Source: Hydractinia symbiolongicarpus
Taxonomy: Eukaryota > Cnidaria > Hydrozoa > Anthoathecata > Hydractiniidae
NCBI RefSeq assembly: GCF_029227915.1
Contig: NC_079880.1
Span: 17,132,001-17,196,000, forward strand
DNA: 64,000 bases
Reading direction: 5' to 3'
In this document: positions 50,401-60,282 of the stretch, in pieces
How positions within the stretch are numbered: the stretch's first letter is position 1
Layout of the letters: every line of letters begins with the position of its first letter
Position numbers and translations under genes: made by a program
The notes under the pieces: generated by a model
Database searches by the model: none
What the model was told of the DNA's origin: nothing
The model's input: the letters and a program-made list of their open reading frames with translations, nothing else

Positions 50401-53400
50401 CCTCTCAGAGTCTTAGATAATGGCCATCACTTAGGATTACCCATTATAAATTTCTATGAAATCCATTATAATCAGGAAATTTTAAAATAACTTTCGTTAG
50501 GATTATCCTTAGTACTTGAAACTTAGAACACAACTTTATTTCATCAAAAGGAATCATCCTATAAGTTTAAAATCGTGTTTAACCATATTTCTCGTTATTT
50601 CAATTTTTTATTTCACGATTATCGGATTTTGGGGCGATTTTTGACCTCCTTTCTTGTGAATTGTTTAAATTGGAAAATATTAACTTTTATTTTGCTACCA
50701 GATACTTAAAAAAGGATGCTAAATTCGTTCTAGAATAAAGTAATTGGATTTTGAACAACTATTTTGGGCAAATTCAAGTTTTTGATGACGTCATAAAAAA
50801 GTGTTGACATAAGCAAAAATTTATTGCTGTTATTTTTTTCTTTTTATGACATACTATAAATGTGCAACGTTTAATGCCATTTGGAGAAGCGTATAAAATC
50901 CTGTGTAGGGGTGTAGGGGTGGGGACAGAATCACACCCCCCCCCCATCACTCTTACACGGAAGCCGGGAAAGGACAATACAAAAATATTTTCTTGAATAT
51001 ACAAATAAATGGTCAATAACGACTCTCTACGACTGGGAATCATATTCTTATGGAGTGCGCTTGGCTTGTCTTTTCTGGTTTATTGCAAAACGAGCTTAAT
51101 CGAATGAAATCACAGAATACGGAAATCAAGATCAGTAGAAGTTCATGGTGTAACTGATCAGCTCTTCTATTTACCAGAGATGCATGGATATCGACAAAAT
51201 GGTTTACAAATTCAAGAACATACTCTTTCTAAAATACTGGACGAAAGAGATATTTATTTTGAAGCTTTTTCTGTTTTAAACAGGTGTGACGAAGATCTTA
51301 GAGATTTTTTTCAGTATGTTGTAAACCAAATTAACTTTTTTATGGCTCCAAGAGATTGGGAAGAAGCAAGACGCCTGTATAACAAAATTGTTTCTCTTTC
51401 GGAATAAACAAATCCAAACAAAGTAGTAAAACATAATATAAAAAGAGAAGTATTGTTTTTTTTAAATTTCCTAAGCAATAGCCCTCGCTCAGGGCTCCAA
51501 AAACCTTCTTTCATACGTATATATGAGTAAAAATCTCTGGACACTTTACCAATATCCACTGCTGGCTCTCCAACAAAAGATATCTTGTATGTTTTAAGTT
51601 TTGATTTATTCCTTGGAGGAAGAAATACTGAAGGAGAAACAACTCGATTCTATGGAAACACTGCGCGAGGTCCTAGCAGGTGTCTGTATAGAACCTTAAA
51701 ATTAAACTTTGGCGGTTTTGTGAATGAATTTTTCGAACATTGAAATACGCGGTTATGATTGGCTTTGAGTAAACAATTATTCTCTGGCTGGTTAATTTCT
51801 GAATGAAAAAGTTTGGTGCTAAAGTATGGTGGCCGAGCAGAAAAATTACAGAAAAATAATTTACTTTTCATACTTATTTCATTCAAATCGATTCTACTTA
51901 ATTTGAAATGAAATGAAATGAAATGAGATAAAACATGCAGATATAAAATTAAAATAAAAACAACAAAATGTAATTGAGATCAATTTTTCTTCACTATTGT
52001 CAATTACCGAAGACAACGCTAAAATCTGAAATTCTATTGTATTTTTTCCCGCTAATGAGAAAAAGTTAATGTTTCAATATATGGATAATTGTAAAATGTT
52101 GTTTTGATGTATTACCTTTTTCGTCCCGCATATTACAAATAATAATGGCCGATAGAACACAGGAAGAGCTGTGGGGCGGACTGACGTCCCGTCTCCCCCC
52201 TGTTAATTTTAACATAAAGGGATTAGTCTATAGAAGCAAACACTGTTTTTACAAATCGAAAGGGCATAGAAGAAGAAGAAGGTAGCCTTGCTAAAAGCAT
52301 GAAGAATAGAAGAGTGCACGGCAAAAGTACGGCAAAAATATCATCTGGACTTGGAGAGAATATTTTGTCTGAGAAGGAAATGATTGTACAACGGTTGGCA
52401 AGCAAGGCTTCTGGGAAAGCGATGAAATATGAGCGTATTGGGCCTCAAGAATTTGTGACGTACCCCTTTGATGAAATAACGCTTGAGAACATTAAAACCG
52501 CATGCTATTATCATTTCAAAGATCGTCTGACACACTCAGATATGGTGTGTGATGTACTTGCTTCACAAAATGGCCCGTCTTGTAACAAGCTTAGCCATTT
52601 ATCAAACTTCAAAAAAATTCATGTTCGTTTCGTGAAAGTTAAAGAGGATGACATACCATATTCTGCAAAACGACCAAGAATAACAGACAAATGTCATTCT
52701 CTGTATACGATAAAATCAGACAGAGTAAAAAAGTATGCCGTACACTGCAAGAAGATACACTGCTGATATAGGTGGCAGTAGTAGTGGTGCCAGTGGTAGA
52801 ACACCACATTCATCAATATTGCGATCAATCGGCAGACAAGCTTCTAAAAGTCTGTCTGTTTCTTCAATGCTTAATCTTGGGAAAGTTATCAGCAAAACAA
52901 TAAATACAACAGAATCTTTCCAGGTGTATGAATTTTGCATTGACTCACTGGCCTGGAAGTCAGTGAAAGTTGAAAAGTTTTATGTTGAAAAAGAGTCATT
53001 CGCACGTGGTGGGTTTCGAGAAGTTTTTAAGGCTAAAAATGGTAGTAATAGGCAATATGTTATTAAAAATTTTTTACCTGAATCAATTCAAATGATGGAG
53101 CAAATAAACACTGTGGTCGAGAAAAAGGAAACTGTAGAAACACTCTGCCGCAAAGCTGTGCAAATGCATTCCCTTGCCAGGAATTTAACATACCAATTCA
53201 AAGAGTGTACTGTTGGGAAGTCATTTGGACCAACTTTTGTGTATAGGGACGCTAAACTGGGAATATCTGAAAATGGTGAATCTGTTGTAATTGAGGATTT
53301 CATTCCTGGGTTTTTTTGAAGTATGTGAATAATGATGGAATTGCTTCAGAAATTGAAGGAGAAGTTCTTGATTTTGTTGAGAGAGAGTTCAAAAAGCAGA

Positions 53401-56400
53401 AGCATTAGTTCATTTTTCATTTATAAAATCACACATGAAACTGATATTATTAGACATTCAAGGAGCCGAATATGTACTTTATGACCCTGAAATAGCAACG
53501 TCATCTGGCACGCAAGAGAAAGGTGAATTGCGTTTCTGCATGGGAAATTTATCAAAGGTTGCATGTCGAAACTTCATAAAGAATCGTGAATGCAACAAAT
53601 ATTGCAAAGTTGTAAATTTGCAAAATATTGCTGAAAAATGACTGATAACACATGCTTTTTTGACGGTCTTTTATTTTTTATTGTTTCACAAGCTTTTTTG
53701 AAAAAAAAACTATAATATATTATTTACATGTTGAAAACATGTCACGACTAGATATATATATAACTATAAAATGGAAAAAAATTAAAGATTGCATAAACCC
53801 TAAATGGCAGACAGATGAAAGGCTTGAAAAATATTTCAAAAGGGGATTATTGTGGTTGAAAGAGGAACAACACTACGATCCAGGAAGTGATACTGACAGG
53901 TAAACCTTAGGTGTTAATTCTATTAAGTACAAAATAGTTTTAAAAATAGAACAAAAATGAAAATAGAAAGAATGAAACTATATCGTGTATAAAGAATTCT
54001 AGTATATCAATGCTACATTTTCAGGAATATCCTAGCTTATTTCATGATTCCCCTCATTCAAAACCAATTAAACGAATTTAAAGACACAGTATGGAATCCG
54101 CATAGAATTCGATATCAAAAATACACATTGATGCCTGACGGAATCCCGAATCATATATATGATTTTCCTGAAAAGTATGACTTAGAACAATGCGGTAAGA
54201 AGCCATTACAGCATTTTTGAACTCGCAAAATAGTCTCATAATAACAATAACTTTAATGTTGGAATAATTTACATCCTGTATGCTTCATATACAGGTTACA
54301 CTGTCACAGAAAACGAACTGAAGAGAATTGCTTCTTTATCAAAAGTACTTGCTGATGGAAACGATTATCTTTCAGAAGAATTTCGAACTATTTGCAAATC
54401 AGTTATCAAAAATCCAGACGAAATTCCTGCAAAAGACTATGTTAAATCTTATTTAACATTAAAATATTCAGTTCAGGTGGAGCAAGCCTACCCTAGTCAA
54501 TAAAACAAAACAAATAAGTTGACACTAAAATGAAAGAATTTTGGAAGGCTGGGAAATTTTTACCAAGGAGATATGTCAAAGTTCACAAAATGGTCTGCCA
54601 TTTAGGGTTTATACAATCTTTAATTTTCTTCCATTTTATAGTTATATATATATCTAGCCGTGTCATGTTTTCAACATGTAAATAATATATTACAGTTTTT
54701 TTTTCAAAAAAGCTTGTGAAACAATCACCGATAAGTGAAACAAATTTATATCATTTCATTTTGAATTGATTTGACTTTATTGAATCGATTTCTTTTTTTG
54801 TTGAGTTTCCACTTCAATATTTGTTAATTTTCTCATGATAACGCTCGTCCACCATACTAAAGTAATAACTCACTATTGCTATTTTTCCAAAAGCCATCTT
54901 TTTAAAAACTAAACTTTTGATTACATGTTTTTGTTACTTTCTCCTAAACAAAACACGTGAAAACTGCAACAACATATCACCTCACTGTGAGCATGTTTCT
55001 TTAAAAACAAACATTAAGTTAAAATTTAATTAGCATTTTTCTCGTATGCATTTTTCTTGAAATACATAAGTACTCTTGAAACACCTATTTTACATTTAAA
55101 ACTCTACTTTTGTGTGTTTCATCGTGATGTGTAACTATGTTATTACAAATGCATAATTAGCAACGATAGCACGTGCTATATTATTTTGTAAACAAAAAAA
55201 GAAAGTTTATATCTCGTTTTATCAGTTAAAATAAACATTAATCTTCCACACAGTTTGTCGGCATTCACCCGGCGCGTATCTATAAATATTTTTTTTCATG
55301 ATCAAATTGGTAGACTCAAGCTTGTAAAAATAGGTCAATATCACGGTTAAACGCTTATTTTCAAACGTATTGTTGAAGTTTTTACGAACAATGTTTACTT
55401 ACTTATATTAGGAACATTTTCCATACAAATTTCACGTGCCTGCGGCTTGTTACAGTTGGATTTCCATGAAAAAAAGTTAGCCACGAACGTAGGGGCTACT
55501 AACCGGTTAAAATGCTCACATTCCGTATATCCCGCGCACATATTAAAAATCCGGCAAACGCGTTTTACGCAATTAACAGACCAGCGCACTTTGCTCGCTG
55601 GTTCAATATTTTTTTTTTGAAAAGTATATTACAAAGAATTATTTCAGCAAGACTCATTCTGGATGAAAACATGACCAAGACTAGAGAAGATAAAAATTCT
55701 AGATATATCTATATGTTCGAGTTTGTAAATTACATCACCATCAGCTCGACTTTCGTGTAAGTCACTAAAGTCGAAAACCAACAGCCGTTCCGTAACCCCT
55801 TTAACGGTGAATATGGAATTTGATCATTTTTTGCGAAAAAGACTCGGTCGAGCACCTCGCGCACTGATTCTTTTGAAATTAAAAACAATAAAAAATTCAA
55901 TACATTTAGAGCATACAGAAATGAAGTCGTTGAAGTCTTGGAAATTAAATCGCCTACGAACGGTTATTCTCAAATCTCCTTCTCGCACAACACTACTGGC
56001 CTTATTTCTGTCAATACTAAGTGCATGCTTTGGCAGCTAACAACTTTAATTCCCCTTTCATTTTCACTTTCACACCTGAATCGATTTTCCACACAACTTG
56101 CAATTCTTTGTTTTGTAGACAGGCATATGCATGTTGTTCAATTTTATTGAAAGGGGATTTCTAGTTACAAATTGGGCATCTTCAAAATAATTCGCTAACA
56201 GGAGTTGTCCAATTAAAAAAAATAGAAATTTCTGGCAACTCATTGTTTCAACTGCTGGATGGTACATTTAGTTTCTTCATTATTACCTTCCTGCTATTTA
56301 TCTTCTTCATTACAGAAATCATTGTAATCATCATCATCGCTAATGTCCTACCGTGATTGTTCTTTTAATGCAGCTGCCATGGCATTAAGTTCATAATTTT

Positions 56401-57881
56401 GTTTCAGAGTTCTAGTACAGATATACAGATCCAATCTAGAATATGGCCTCCACAGTTCTTTTTTGTAATTTGCCACAGTAAGTGGAGTATCTGTGCCTGG
56501 GGTAATAATGACCTCTTTTTAGTCAGGATACAACAATACGTAGTCCTCAAGTGAACAGAATAACTGATCATGGTTAACATGCTTTTTTACTGCCAAGTCA
56601 AGGACTGATGGCAGAAGCATATTTTTAAACAAAAGGTTACTGTTTGGACACTTCCTTTGGCTAATTCGGATGAAACAAGTTAAATTGCCGCAGTAAGTTT
56701 CAAATTAGTTTTAAGATAGTTGTGGAATGGACGAGCAATGTGATGTTGCGTATTCTATTCTCGAAGTTCTAACAAAGAACAACAGAGAGATGAAATCTGT
56801 TATTTTTAAAGGCTGATCAACAAGTTCATCCAAATTTTGGACTGCATCCTTTTTTGTGTTGTTTTTCTTAATCGTATTTTTCTTCCTAGGAAACAAACCA
56901 GTGGTTCCTGTGCCAGTGAACTATGATACTTCGGATTGTCCGTCTGCATGTGCCACACATTGTGATGAATCGTGTCCTGTCTCATGTTGCACAACAGTTC
57001 GAGCACCGCCTGTGTTTATACAATCTGCCCCACCGGCTTCTCCCCCTCCACCACCACCACCTGCTCCTCCTATTCCTCCCCCTCCTCCTCCTCCTCCTCC
57101 TCCTCCAATTCCATCACCACCGCCACCGCCATCATACCCAACCTACTCGACATCATGTAATCCTTCCTGTTATTCATCATGCACACCACCTTGCCCTTTG
57201 TCCTGTTGTAAAAAGAGTAAAACCCATCCTTCTGCAAAGGCAGCTCCTGTTCTTTCCATCCAGGACATGTGTCCACCCATATGTGCTTCTGACTGTTTGT
57301 CGTTTTGTCCCGAGATGTGTTGCACCAAAGATAGCATTTCAGAATCATCAATGGAATCTTCGGAGTCTTCTTCAAAATCACCACCACCACCACCACCACC
57401 ACCACAACCACCACCACCACCACCACCACCACCACCACCACCACCACCACCACCACCACCACCTTCACCACCACCTTCACCACCACCACCCTCTCCTCCA
57501 ATTTCAGCAACTCCTGAACAGTCCTTTAACGAACCTCATTCACCCACGCTGAGATCATTCGGTCCAACTGATAGTATGTATATGCAAAATGCTAACTATC
57601 AACCAAGAGGAGCTGTTTCAGATGTGACATCCATTCACAATACACAGGCAGTGCTACCGGTCCGCAGTTCACCCCAGGTATTACCCGTACCCTTACCTGT
57701 CTCCCAATATGCCAAAGGAGGTTCAGCGTCACCATTTGCGAGGTCAGTAAAACCAAAACTTACCAGACCGAGACATTACACCGGTAAATGCAAGCCAATA
57801 TGCTTTGCTAGATGTTCTGCAGATTGTCCACTCGCATGCTGCGGTGTGAGGCGTAAAAGGTCAGAAATATTTTCACCATAA
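31194..57881 (+). CDS. Secreted EGF-repeat protein with four minicollagen cysteine-rich domains (candidate nematocyst protein)
   Basis: Gene-level entry. A signal-peptide exon (31194-32472 or, alternatively, 38586-39399) is followed by 17 EGF-like exons and a terminal exon at 56890-57881. Every internal exon begins and ends in phase 1, and both possible first exons end in phase 1. The last exon starts in phase 1 (A|GA after the 50108 donor). The 31194 form with all EGF exons is about 1,400 residues. Minicollagen domains form disulfide networks in the stinging-capsule wall, so a role in nematocyst wall or tubule is inferred. No transmembrane segment was seen. The weak point is the 6.8-kb last intron, full of transposons; the terminal exon could belong to a separate gene. 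Introns hold mobile DNA listed separately. Confidence 0.65.
34518..37750 (+). CDS. EGF-like exons 1-4
   Basis: Exons 34518-34628, 35000-35110, 35215-35325 and 37640-37750, each exactly 111 nt, phase 1-1, one EGF domain each. Each has six cysteines in canonical EGF order, such as [12 protein letters not shown], then [12 protein letters not shown]. The Pro-Cys-x-Asn-Gly-Gly core is clear in 35000, 35215 and 37640. The calcium-binding Asp/Asn-x-Asp/Glu consensus is not obvious. The 2.3-kb intron before the fourth exon contains a TTAA MITE. Confidence 0.9.
35536..36300. mobile_element. PiggyBac-type MITE (765 bp, TTAA sites)
   Basis: Flanked by TTAA at 35532-35535 and 36301-36304. Terminal inverted repeats start CCCTATTCGGT, then run into poly-G/poly-C tracts around GCGGA-TTCCGC-like sequence. 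CCC ends with TTAA are typical of piggyBac. No transposase is present. A diverged relative lies at 50282-50950. Confidence 0.75.
36305..37620. repeat. Palindromic CTTAAG-rich repeats around AT-rich DNA
   Basis: Sequences such as AAGACGATCTTAAGCCTTAAG near 36315 and 37462, and their inverses near 37500 and 37565, make short hairpins. They look like the remains of a palindromic MITE into which the TTAA element inserted. The region between is ordinary AT-rich DNA. Confidence 0.4.
38453..38460 (+). promoter_or_regulatory. Candidate TATA box for the internal first exon
   Basis: TATATAAT lies 126 bp upstream of ATG 38586, a plausible distance for a transcription start with a short leader. In AT-rich DNA the match alone is weak. 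Confidence 0.3.
38586..39399 (+). CDS. Alternative first coding exon N2: signal peptide plus low-complexity region
   Basis: ATG 38586 opens a classic signal peptide ([20 protein letters not shown], cleavage likely after HA at residue 22). About 250 residues of acidic/His-rich sequence follow, with repeats such as [10 protein letters not shown] and a basic cluster KAKKRE. The exon ends at a GTAAGC donor in phase 1 (G|), compatible with the EGF exon at 39744. The motif [13 protein letters not shown] resembles [13 protein letters not shown] of exon N1. As it starts with its own ATG and signal peptide in the middle of the gene, it suggests an internal promoter or a second, overlapping gene. Confidence 0.7.
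39744..50108 (+). CDS. EGF-like exons 5-17
   Basis: Exons: 39744-39854, 39973-40086, 40308-40418, 41689-41790, 42361-42471, 42868-42981, 43275-43385, 43601-43702, 45175-45333, 46329-46454, 47099-47269, 49560-49658, 50016-50108. All are multiples of three and phase 1-1, with AG acceptors and GT donors. Two kinds alternate. Most are the common EGF type ([10 protein letters not shown]). The 41689, 43601, 49560 and 50016 exons are a shorter class (93-102 nt) with CxxC-DxxAxC and CHCxxGxxGxG spacing, closer to the EGF_3/nidogen type. The 45175, 46329 and 47099 exons add Ser/Thr- or Gly-rich spacers. No breaks were seen. Confidence 0.88.
40637..41397. mobile_element. Kolobok-like MITE (761 bp, TTAA sites)
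   Basis: TTAA at 40633-40636 and 41398-41401 flank inverted ends AGGAGAACTAAC / GTTAGTTCTCCT. TTAA duplication with a 5' RRGRR terminus is the Kolobok pattern. No coding sequence. Lies in the intron between the 40308 and 41689 exons. Confidence 0.7.
43725..43845 (+). mobile_element. Short Helitron-like copy A
   Basis: A diverged start (CCGTCTGTCTGTTTGTGCGC) is followed by a hairpin CCCCGTGGA-CTTC-TCCACGGG and TTAACGGCTA at the end. It abuts the TC of copy B with no spacer. Confidence 0.5.
43846..43971 (+). mobile_element. Short Helitron-like copy B (126 bp)
   Basis: Starts TCTATATTATAATACCCG and ends with a hairpin CCCGTGGAT-TTATCCACAGG, then TTAACGACTAA followed by T. This satisfies the TC...hairpin...CTRR|T rule. 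The 5' end matches the copies on the minus strand near 2821 and 5375, so it is the same family. Confidence 0.65.
47930..49060 (-). pseudogene. Reverse transcriptase relic
   Basis: On the minus strand from 49060 the frames read [14 protein letters not shown], then [29 protein letters not shown] (finger/palm motif A-like), [17 protein letters not shown], and [18 protein letters not shown]. The expected YxDD box near 48550 reads as GLYWVND, i.e. destroyed. Several stops and frame changes interrupt it. The clade is undecided (Penelope-like or another non-LTR type). It fills much of the intron between the 47099 and 49560 exons. Confidence 0.6.
50282..50950. repeat. Diverged relative of the 35.5-kb TTAA MITE
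   Basis: Shares the order of the 35536 element: C-rich start, TTTTTTTAATAACTC, CACCTGCATGC, GGCCATYAC, TCTATGAAATC, TTAGWACTTGAAACTT, ACAACTTTRTTTCATCA, and a poly-C end. The terminal repeats and TTAA are no longer clear. Confidence 0.65.
51050..51407 (+). pseudogene. C-terminal fragment of an integrase-core (rve-like) family protein
   Basis: [12 protein letters not shown] in one frame is followed, after a frame change, by [24 protein letters not shown] and [20 protein letters not shown], ending at TAA 51407. The order N-x-H-x-I-R remnant, then P-D-x-x-YxLPE, is that of the C-terminal part of DDE integrase-like proteins common in cnidarian genomes. The catalytic core is absent. The same domain is seen at 53739-54503. 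Confidence 0.5.
52299..53640 (+). pseudogene. Intronless alpha-kinase gene, frameshifted
   Basis: The first frame (ATG 52299) has the N-terminal module seen in cnidarian alpha-kinase proteins: [14 protein letters not shown], then [14 protein letters not shown]. It changes frame near 52740 into a frame with a Ser-rich linker, the strand [12 protein letters not shown] and the lysine strand YVIKNF. After a stop at 53317-53319 and further frame changes near 53395, the frame at 53403-53640 holds [25 protein letters not shown] and [11 protein letters not shown]...ECNKYC, the metal- and zinc-binding end of MHCK/eEF2K-type kinases. All motifs are in order, but three frame changes make it inactive. 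The absence of introns suggests a retrocopy or transposon passenger. Confidence 0.65.
53680..54725 (+). mobile_element. 1.05-kb element with 133-bp inverted repeats
   Basis: Arms 53680-53812 and 54593-54725 are inverted copies differing at about six of 133 positions. The left arm contains the start codon and first 25 codons of the ORF at 53739; the right arm lies beyond its stop. Such arms could fold back or be transposon ends. No target duplication was identified. Confidence 0.7.
53739..54503 (+). CDS. Intact three-exon gene, 179 residues, integrase C-terminal-like
   Basis: Exons 53739-53899, 54025-54194 and 54295-54503, with GT-AG introns of 125 and 100 nt and a continuous frame. The protein begins [16 protein letters not shown] and has a charged segment ([14 protein letters not shown]). 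It then reads [33 protein letters not shown] and [16 protein letters not shown], the C-terminal pattern of integrase-core-like (rve-type) proteins spread through cnidarian genomes. The DDE catalytic core is not there. No stop or frame break. It could be a truncated transposon gene or a domain taken over for another use; expression is unknown. Confidence 0.55.
54726..56269. other. No supported feature
   Basis: Part of the presumed last intron of the EGF/minicollagen gene. Only short frames are seen, none with recognised similarity or a signal-peptide exon that could start the 56890 exon as an independent gene. Confidence 0.4.
56270..56660 (-). pseudogene. Decayed unidentified coding region
   Basis: On the minus strand one frame reads [23 protein letters not shown], stop, [34 protein letters not shown] and an acidic tail [17 protein letters not shown]. 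The amino-acid texture is that of a real domain, with three in-frame stops. I do not recognise it with confidence. It sits just upstream of the terminal exon, on the opposite strand. Confidence 0.4.
56890..57881 (+). CDS. Terminal exon: four minicollagen cysteine-rich domains separated by polyproline
   Basis: The acceptor TTCTTCCTAG precedes 56890; the exon enters in phase 1 and ends at TAA 57879-57881. CRDs lie at 56937-56990 ([18 protein letters not shown]), 57156-57209, 57270-57323 and 57789-57842, all with exact CX3CX3CX3CX3CC spacing. Polyproline tracts lie between CRD1 and CRD2 (about 57041-57130) and after CRD3 (57381-57500, encoded by CCA repeats). No Gly-X-Y collagen stretch is present, unlike true minicollagens. 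A basic RRKR site lies five residues after CRD4's final Cys region, near the end of the protein. In minicollagens these domains form inter-chain disulfides during capsule hardening. Confidence 0.85.
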
Positions 57882-57956
57882 TACCTGACATAATCGGTTG
57901 AAAATGTAAAAAAAGTGATACAGATCTGATCGTGTCGAGAACATGTAAACACCAAC

Positions 57957-57962
57957 AATAAA
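57957..57962 (+). terminator. Polyadenylation signal AATAAA
   Basis: AATAAA lies 76 bases after the stop codon of the minicollagen-domain exon, a normal distance for a short 3' UTR. Confidence 0.55.
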
Positions 57963-59207
57963 GGAAATCTGCTTAAAACGCTGGTATACTGCTTATGAAA
58001 GTAACACATGACTGCTTGAGAAAAAAGTGCACCCTCCTAAAAAAAATACTGATTGATAAGTTTTAGATCAATTTAATTCATGAGACTTTCATATTATTTG
58101 ATAATAGAATCTGTCTAAAATGAACACCATTGAAGAAAGAATGTATATACAGATTTCCGTTTTTTAGAGATTTTTCTAAAAACTAATTAATCCGTCTTAA
58201 GCGTTTGTGTTTGTGATATAGAGGGTTCCGCGTTAGACAGATTCTACTGTATATTCTGTTCCAACAGATGCTTTCAGGAGAAAGTATTTGATGCGGTATT
58301 ATACAACAATAGAGAACAAAAGACATGCTAAATTAAACGCTTTTCGTATCCCACAATAAACAAATATACGAAAAAACAATTTGTTTGGATAAGTTTAATC
58401 AACCAGTCGTGTCGCAATTTTGTTGACTAAACTATTTCATATAATACAAGTAAACTTCCTCTAAAATAAAAGCCCTTTCAAAAATCCATTTGTTGATTTT
58501 TGTTACTTAAAGCTTACCTTCCGCGAAAAAAATTAATTTTATATAAAGAGCTTGAAAAGCTGTCTAGGTATTTGTATATTTTTATACATTTTGGTTAGTT
58601 CTTACAATTCTTAACCTAGTAGTGCCACTAATTATGCATAACGTCATGAACTAGCTCTGAGTGAGGTGTTGTATTTGCTTTTTGGTCATTCAGTTTGGTG
58701 TTTTGAACATCTTACATAAACTTTAATTTTTTTTACCACAGTTATGCTCGGTAACAGCAATTACATGTTTGGCGGTAGTTCATGATGTAATAATTTTGCA
58801 TAATTAGCAAAACTGTAAAGACCTACATCATAAAACTCAATAAAGTTTCTTTAAAAAAAAAAAAAAAATCCTAGACAACTTTCTTATTACACTTTATACG
58901 AGGTAAACTTGTTTTTTGCGGAAGGTAAAACGACGTGAAATTTGGTGGAAAAATTTCAGTGAAATAATATATTACAAATAAGTTATGTTACATAAAATAA
59001 TTTTTTATTGTATATATATCAGATATTTAGTTTTTCATAATTATAATGGAATATAAGAAATTGTCAATTTTTCTGATTTAACTTTTGCTTTCATTGCAAA
59101 AAGAAGGGCTTGTGTACCCCATGTATTTTGTGTCCTGTTTAGAGGAATAATGTCAGCAAGACAGCTAGATAATATTATCAACATTATTGTGAAACCAATT
59201 CAATTTA
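57963..59207. other. Intergenic, no supported gene
   Basis: AT-rich. A stretch at 58770-58920 with TTTTGCATAATTAGC and a long A run resembles part of 32760-32900, suggesting a shared old repeat. Confidence 0.35.
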
Positions 59208-59330
59208 TCCTATATTATAATACGCTTGTGTGAGTAACTATGTGACGGTGCTAAAATCACGAGTCACTTTCTTATGGCTCATACAATGTGTTCCCAAAGC
59301 GTGGCGTTACGCTAAAGTGTACCAAGTTAA
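59208..59330 (+). mobile_element. Helitron-like 5' end fragment
   Basis: TCCTATATTATAATACGC followed by TTGTGTGAGTAACTATG matches the 5' terminus of the copies at 43846 and, on the other strand, at 2821 and 5375. No 3' hairpin with CTRR was found, so the extent is unknown. Confidence 0.4.
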
Positions 59331-59637
59331 AAAAAGTGTCACACGGGGTTTATTTGTTGTTTGTTTTATAACCCTTACGGGGTCGTTATGGATAAAATAA
59401 TTTAATTTTACCCCTGGTTTACCATGTGCGCGCCGTATTTCACGGAAACAAGTTGTTTGTCAAAACTGAGACCAAGAAGGTTGTCTCTTTTTCAAATTAA
59501 TTCTGCAAAAAGTTATTACAAACAAGGCATGTCAATGCTTACTCATCACAAAGTTAGCTTAAAGCTCTTTTTTTATGTTTTCCATCTTTGTGTTCTTGGA
59601 TCGAGGTTGCTTCCTTCTATAAAGAAACTATCGCTTT

Positions 59638-59871
59638 CGAATATGAATAATTCGAATCTGAAATGTAAAAACAAAACTGTTGTTGTCGAGTATAAAAAGT
59701 TATTGTTGTTGTCAGAAATATTTTTTAAGAAGAAGAAAAATGTACGATGATATTCGAATATGAATAATTCGAATCTGAAATGTAAAAACAAAACTGTTGT
59801 TGTCGAGTATAAAAAGTTATTGTTGTTGTCAGAAATATTTTTTAAGAAGAAGAAAAATGTACGATGATATA
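59638..59871. repeat. Perfect or near-perfect 117-bp tandem duplication
   Basis: The unit starting CGAATATGAATAATTCGAAT at 59638 repeats at 59755 with no difference that I can see, so the duplication is recent. Confidence 0.9.
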
Positions 59872-60282
59872 ACGTCACAAAGAGAACTGATTGGAAATGT
59901 ATCAGACAATTGTATACATTTGTTCTCTTTGGGATGAAGCGAAGTATAGTAAGCGAAGTAAAAAACTGATTGAATATTTATTCAGAGAAGGCTAGCTAGC
60001 GACCTACTGAGAAAGCCAAAGAAAACAGGTGTGTTGTTTGAAGTATTTGTATAAGTATAAAAATGAATTTACATAGGTGTGCAGTTGACCCTGGTTTTAG
60101 GGAGCATGTTTTTAGCGAATTTCTCATTATATCGAACAAAATGTCTCGGTCCCTTGATTTTCGCTAACAAAGCTCTCATAAAATATCTCTATTTAACGAA
60201 CTCGCTTTTAACGAATTCCTCATTATATCGAACAAAAATATCTTAACACAACGCCTGATTTACCCTCGAAATAGCGAATAAG

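Noticed and set aside
55512-56040. Candidate upstream exon for an independent minicollagen gene
   Set aside because: The 82- and 77-codon frames have no signal peptide and no phase-1 donor that would suit the 56890 exon.
57070-57552. Long frames in the shadow of the minicollagen exon (poly-His, poly-Leu and poly-Val)
   Set aside because: They are the other reading frames of CCA/CCT repeats that encode polyproline in the true frame.
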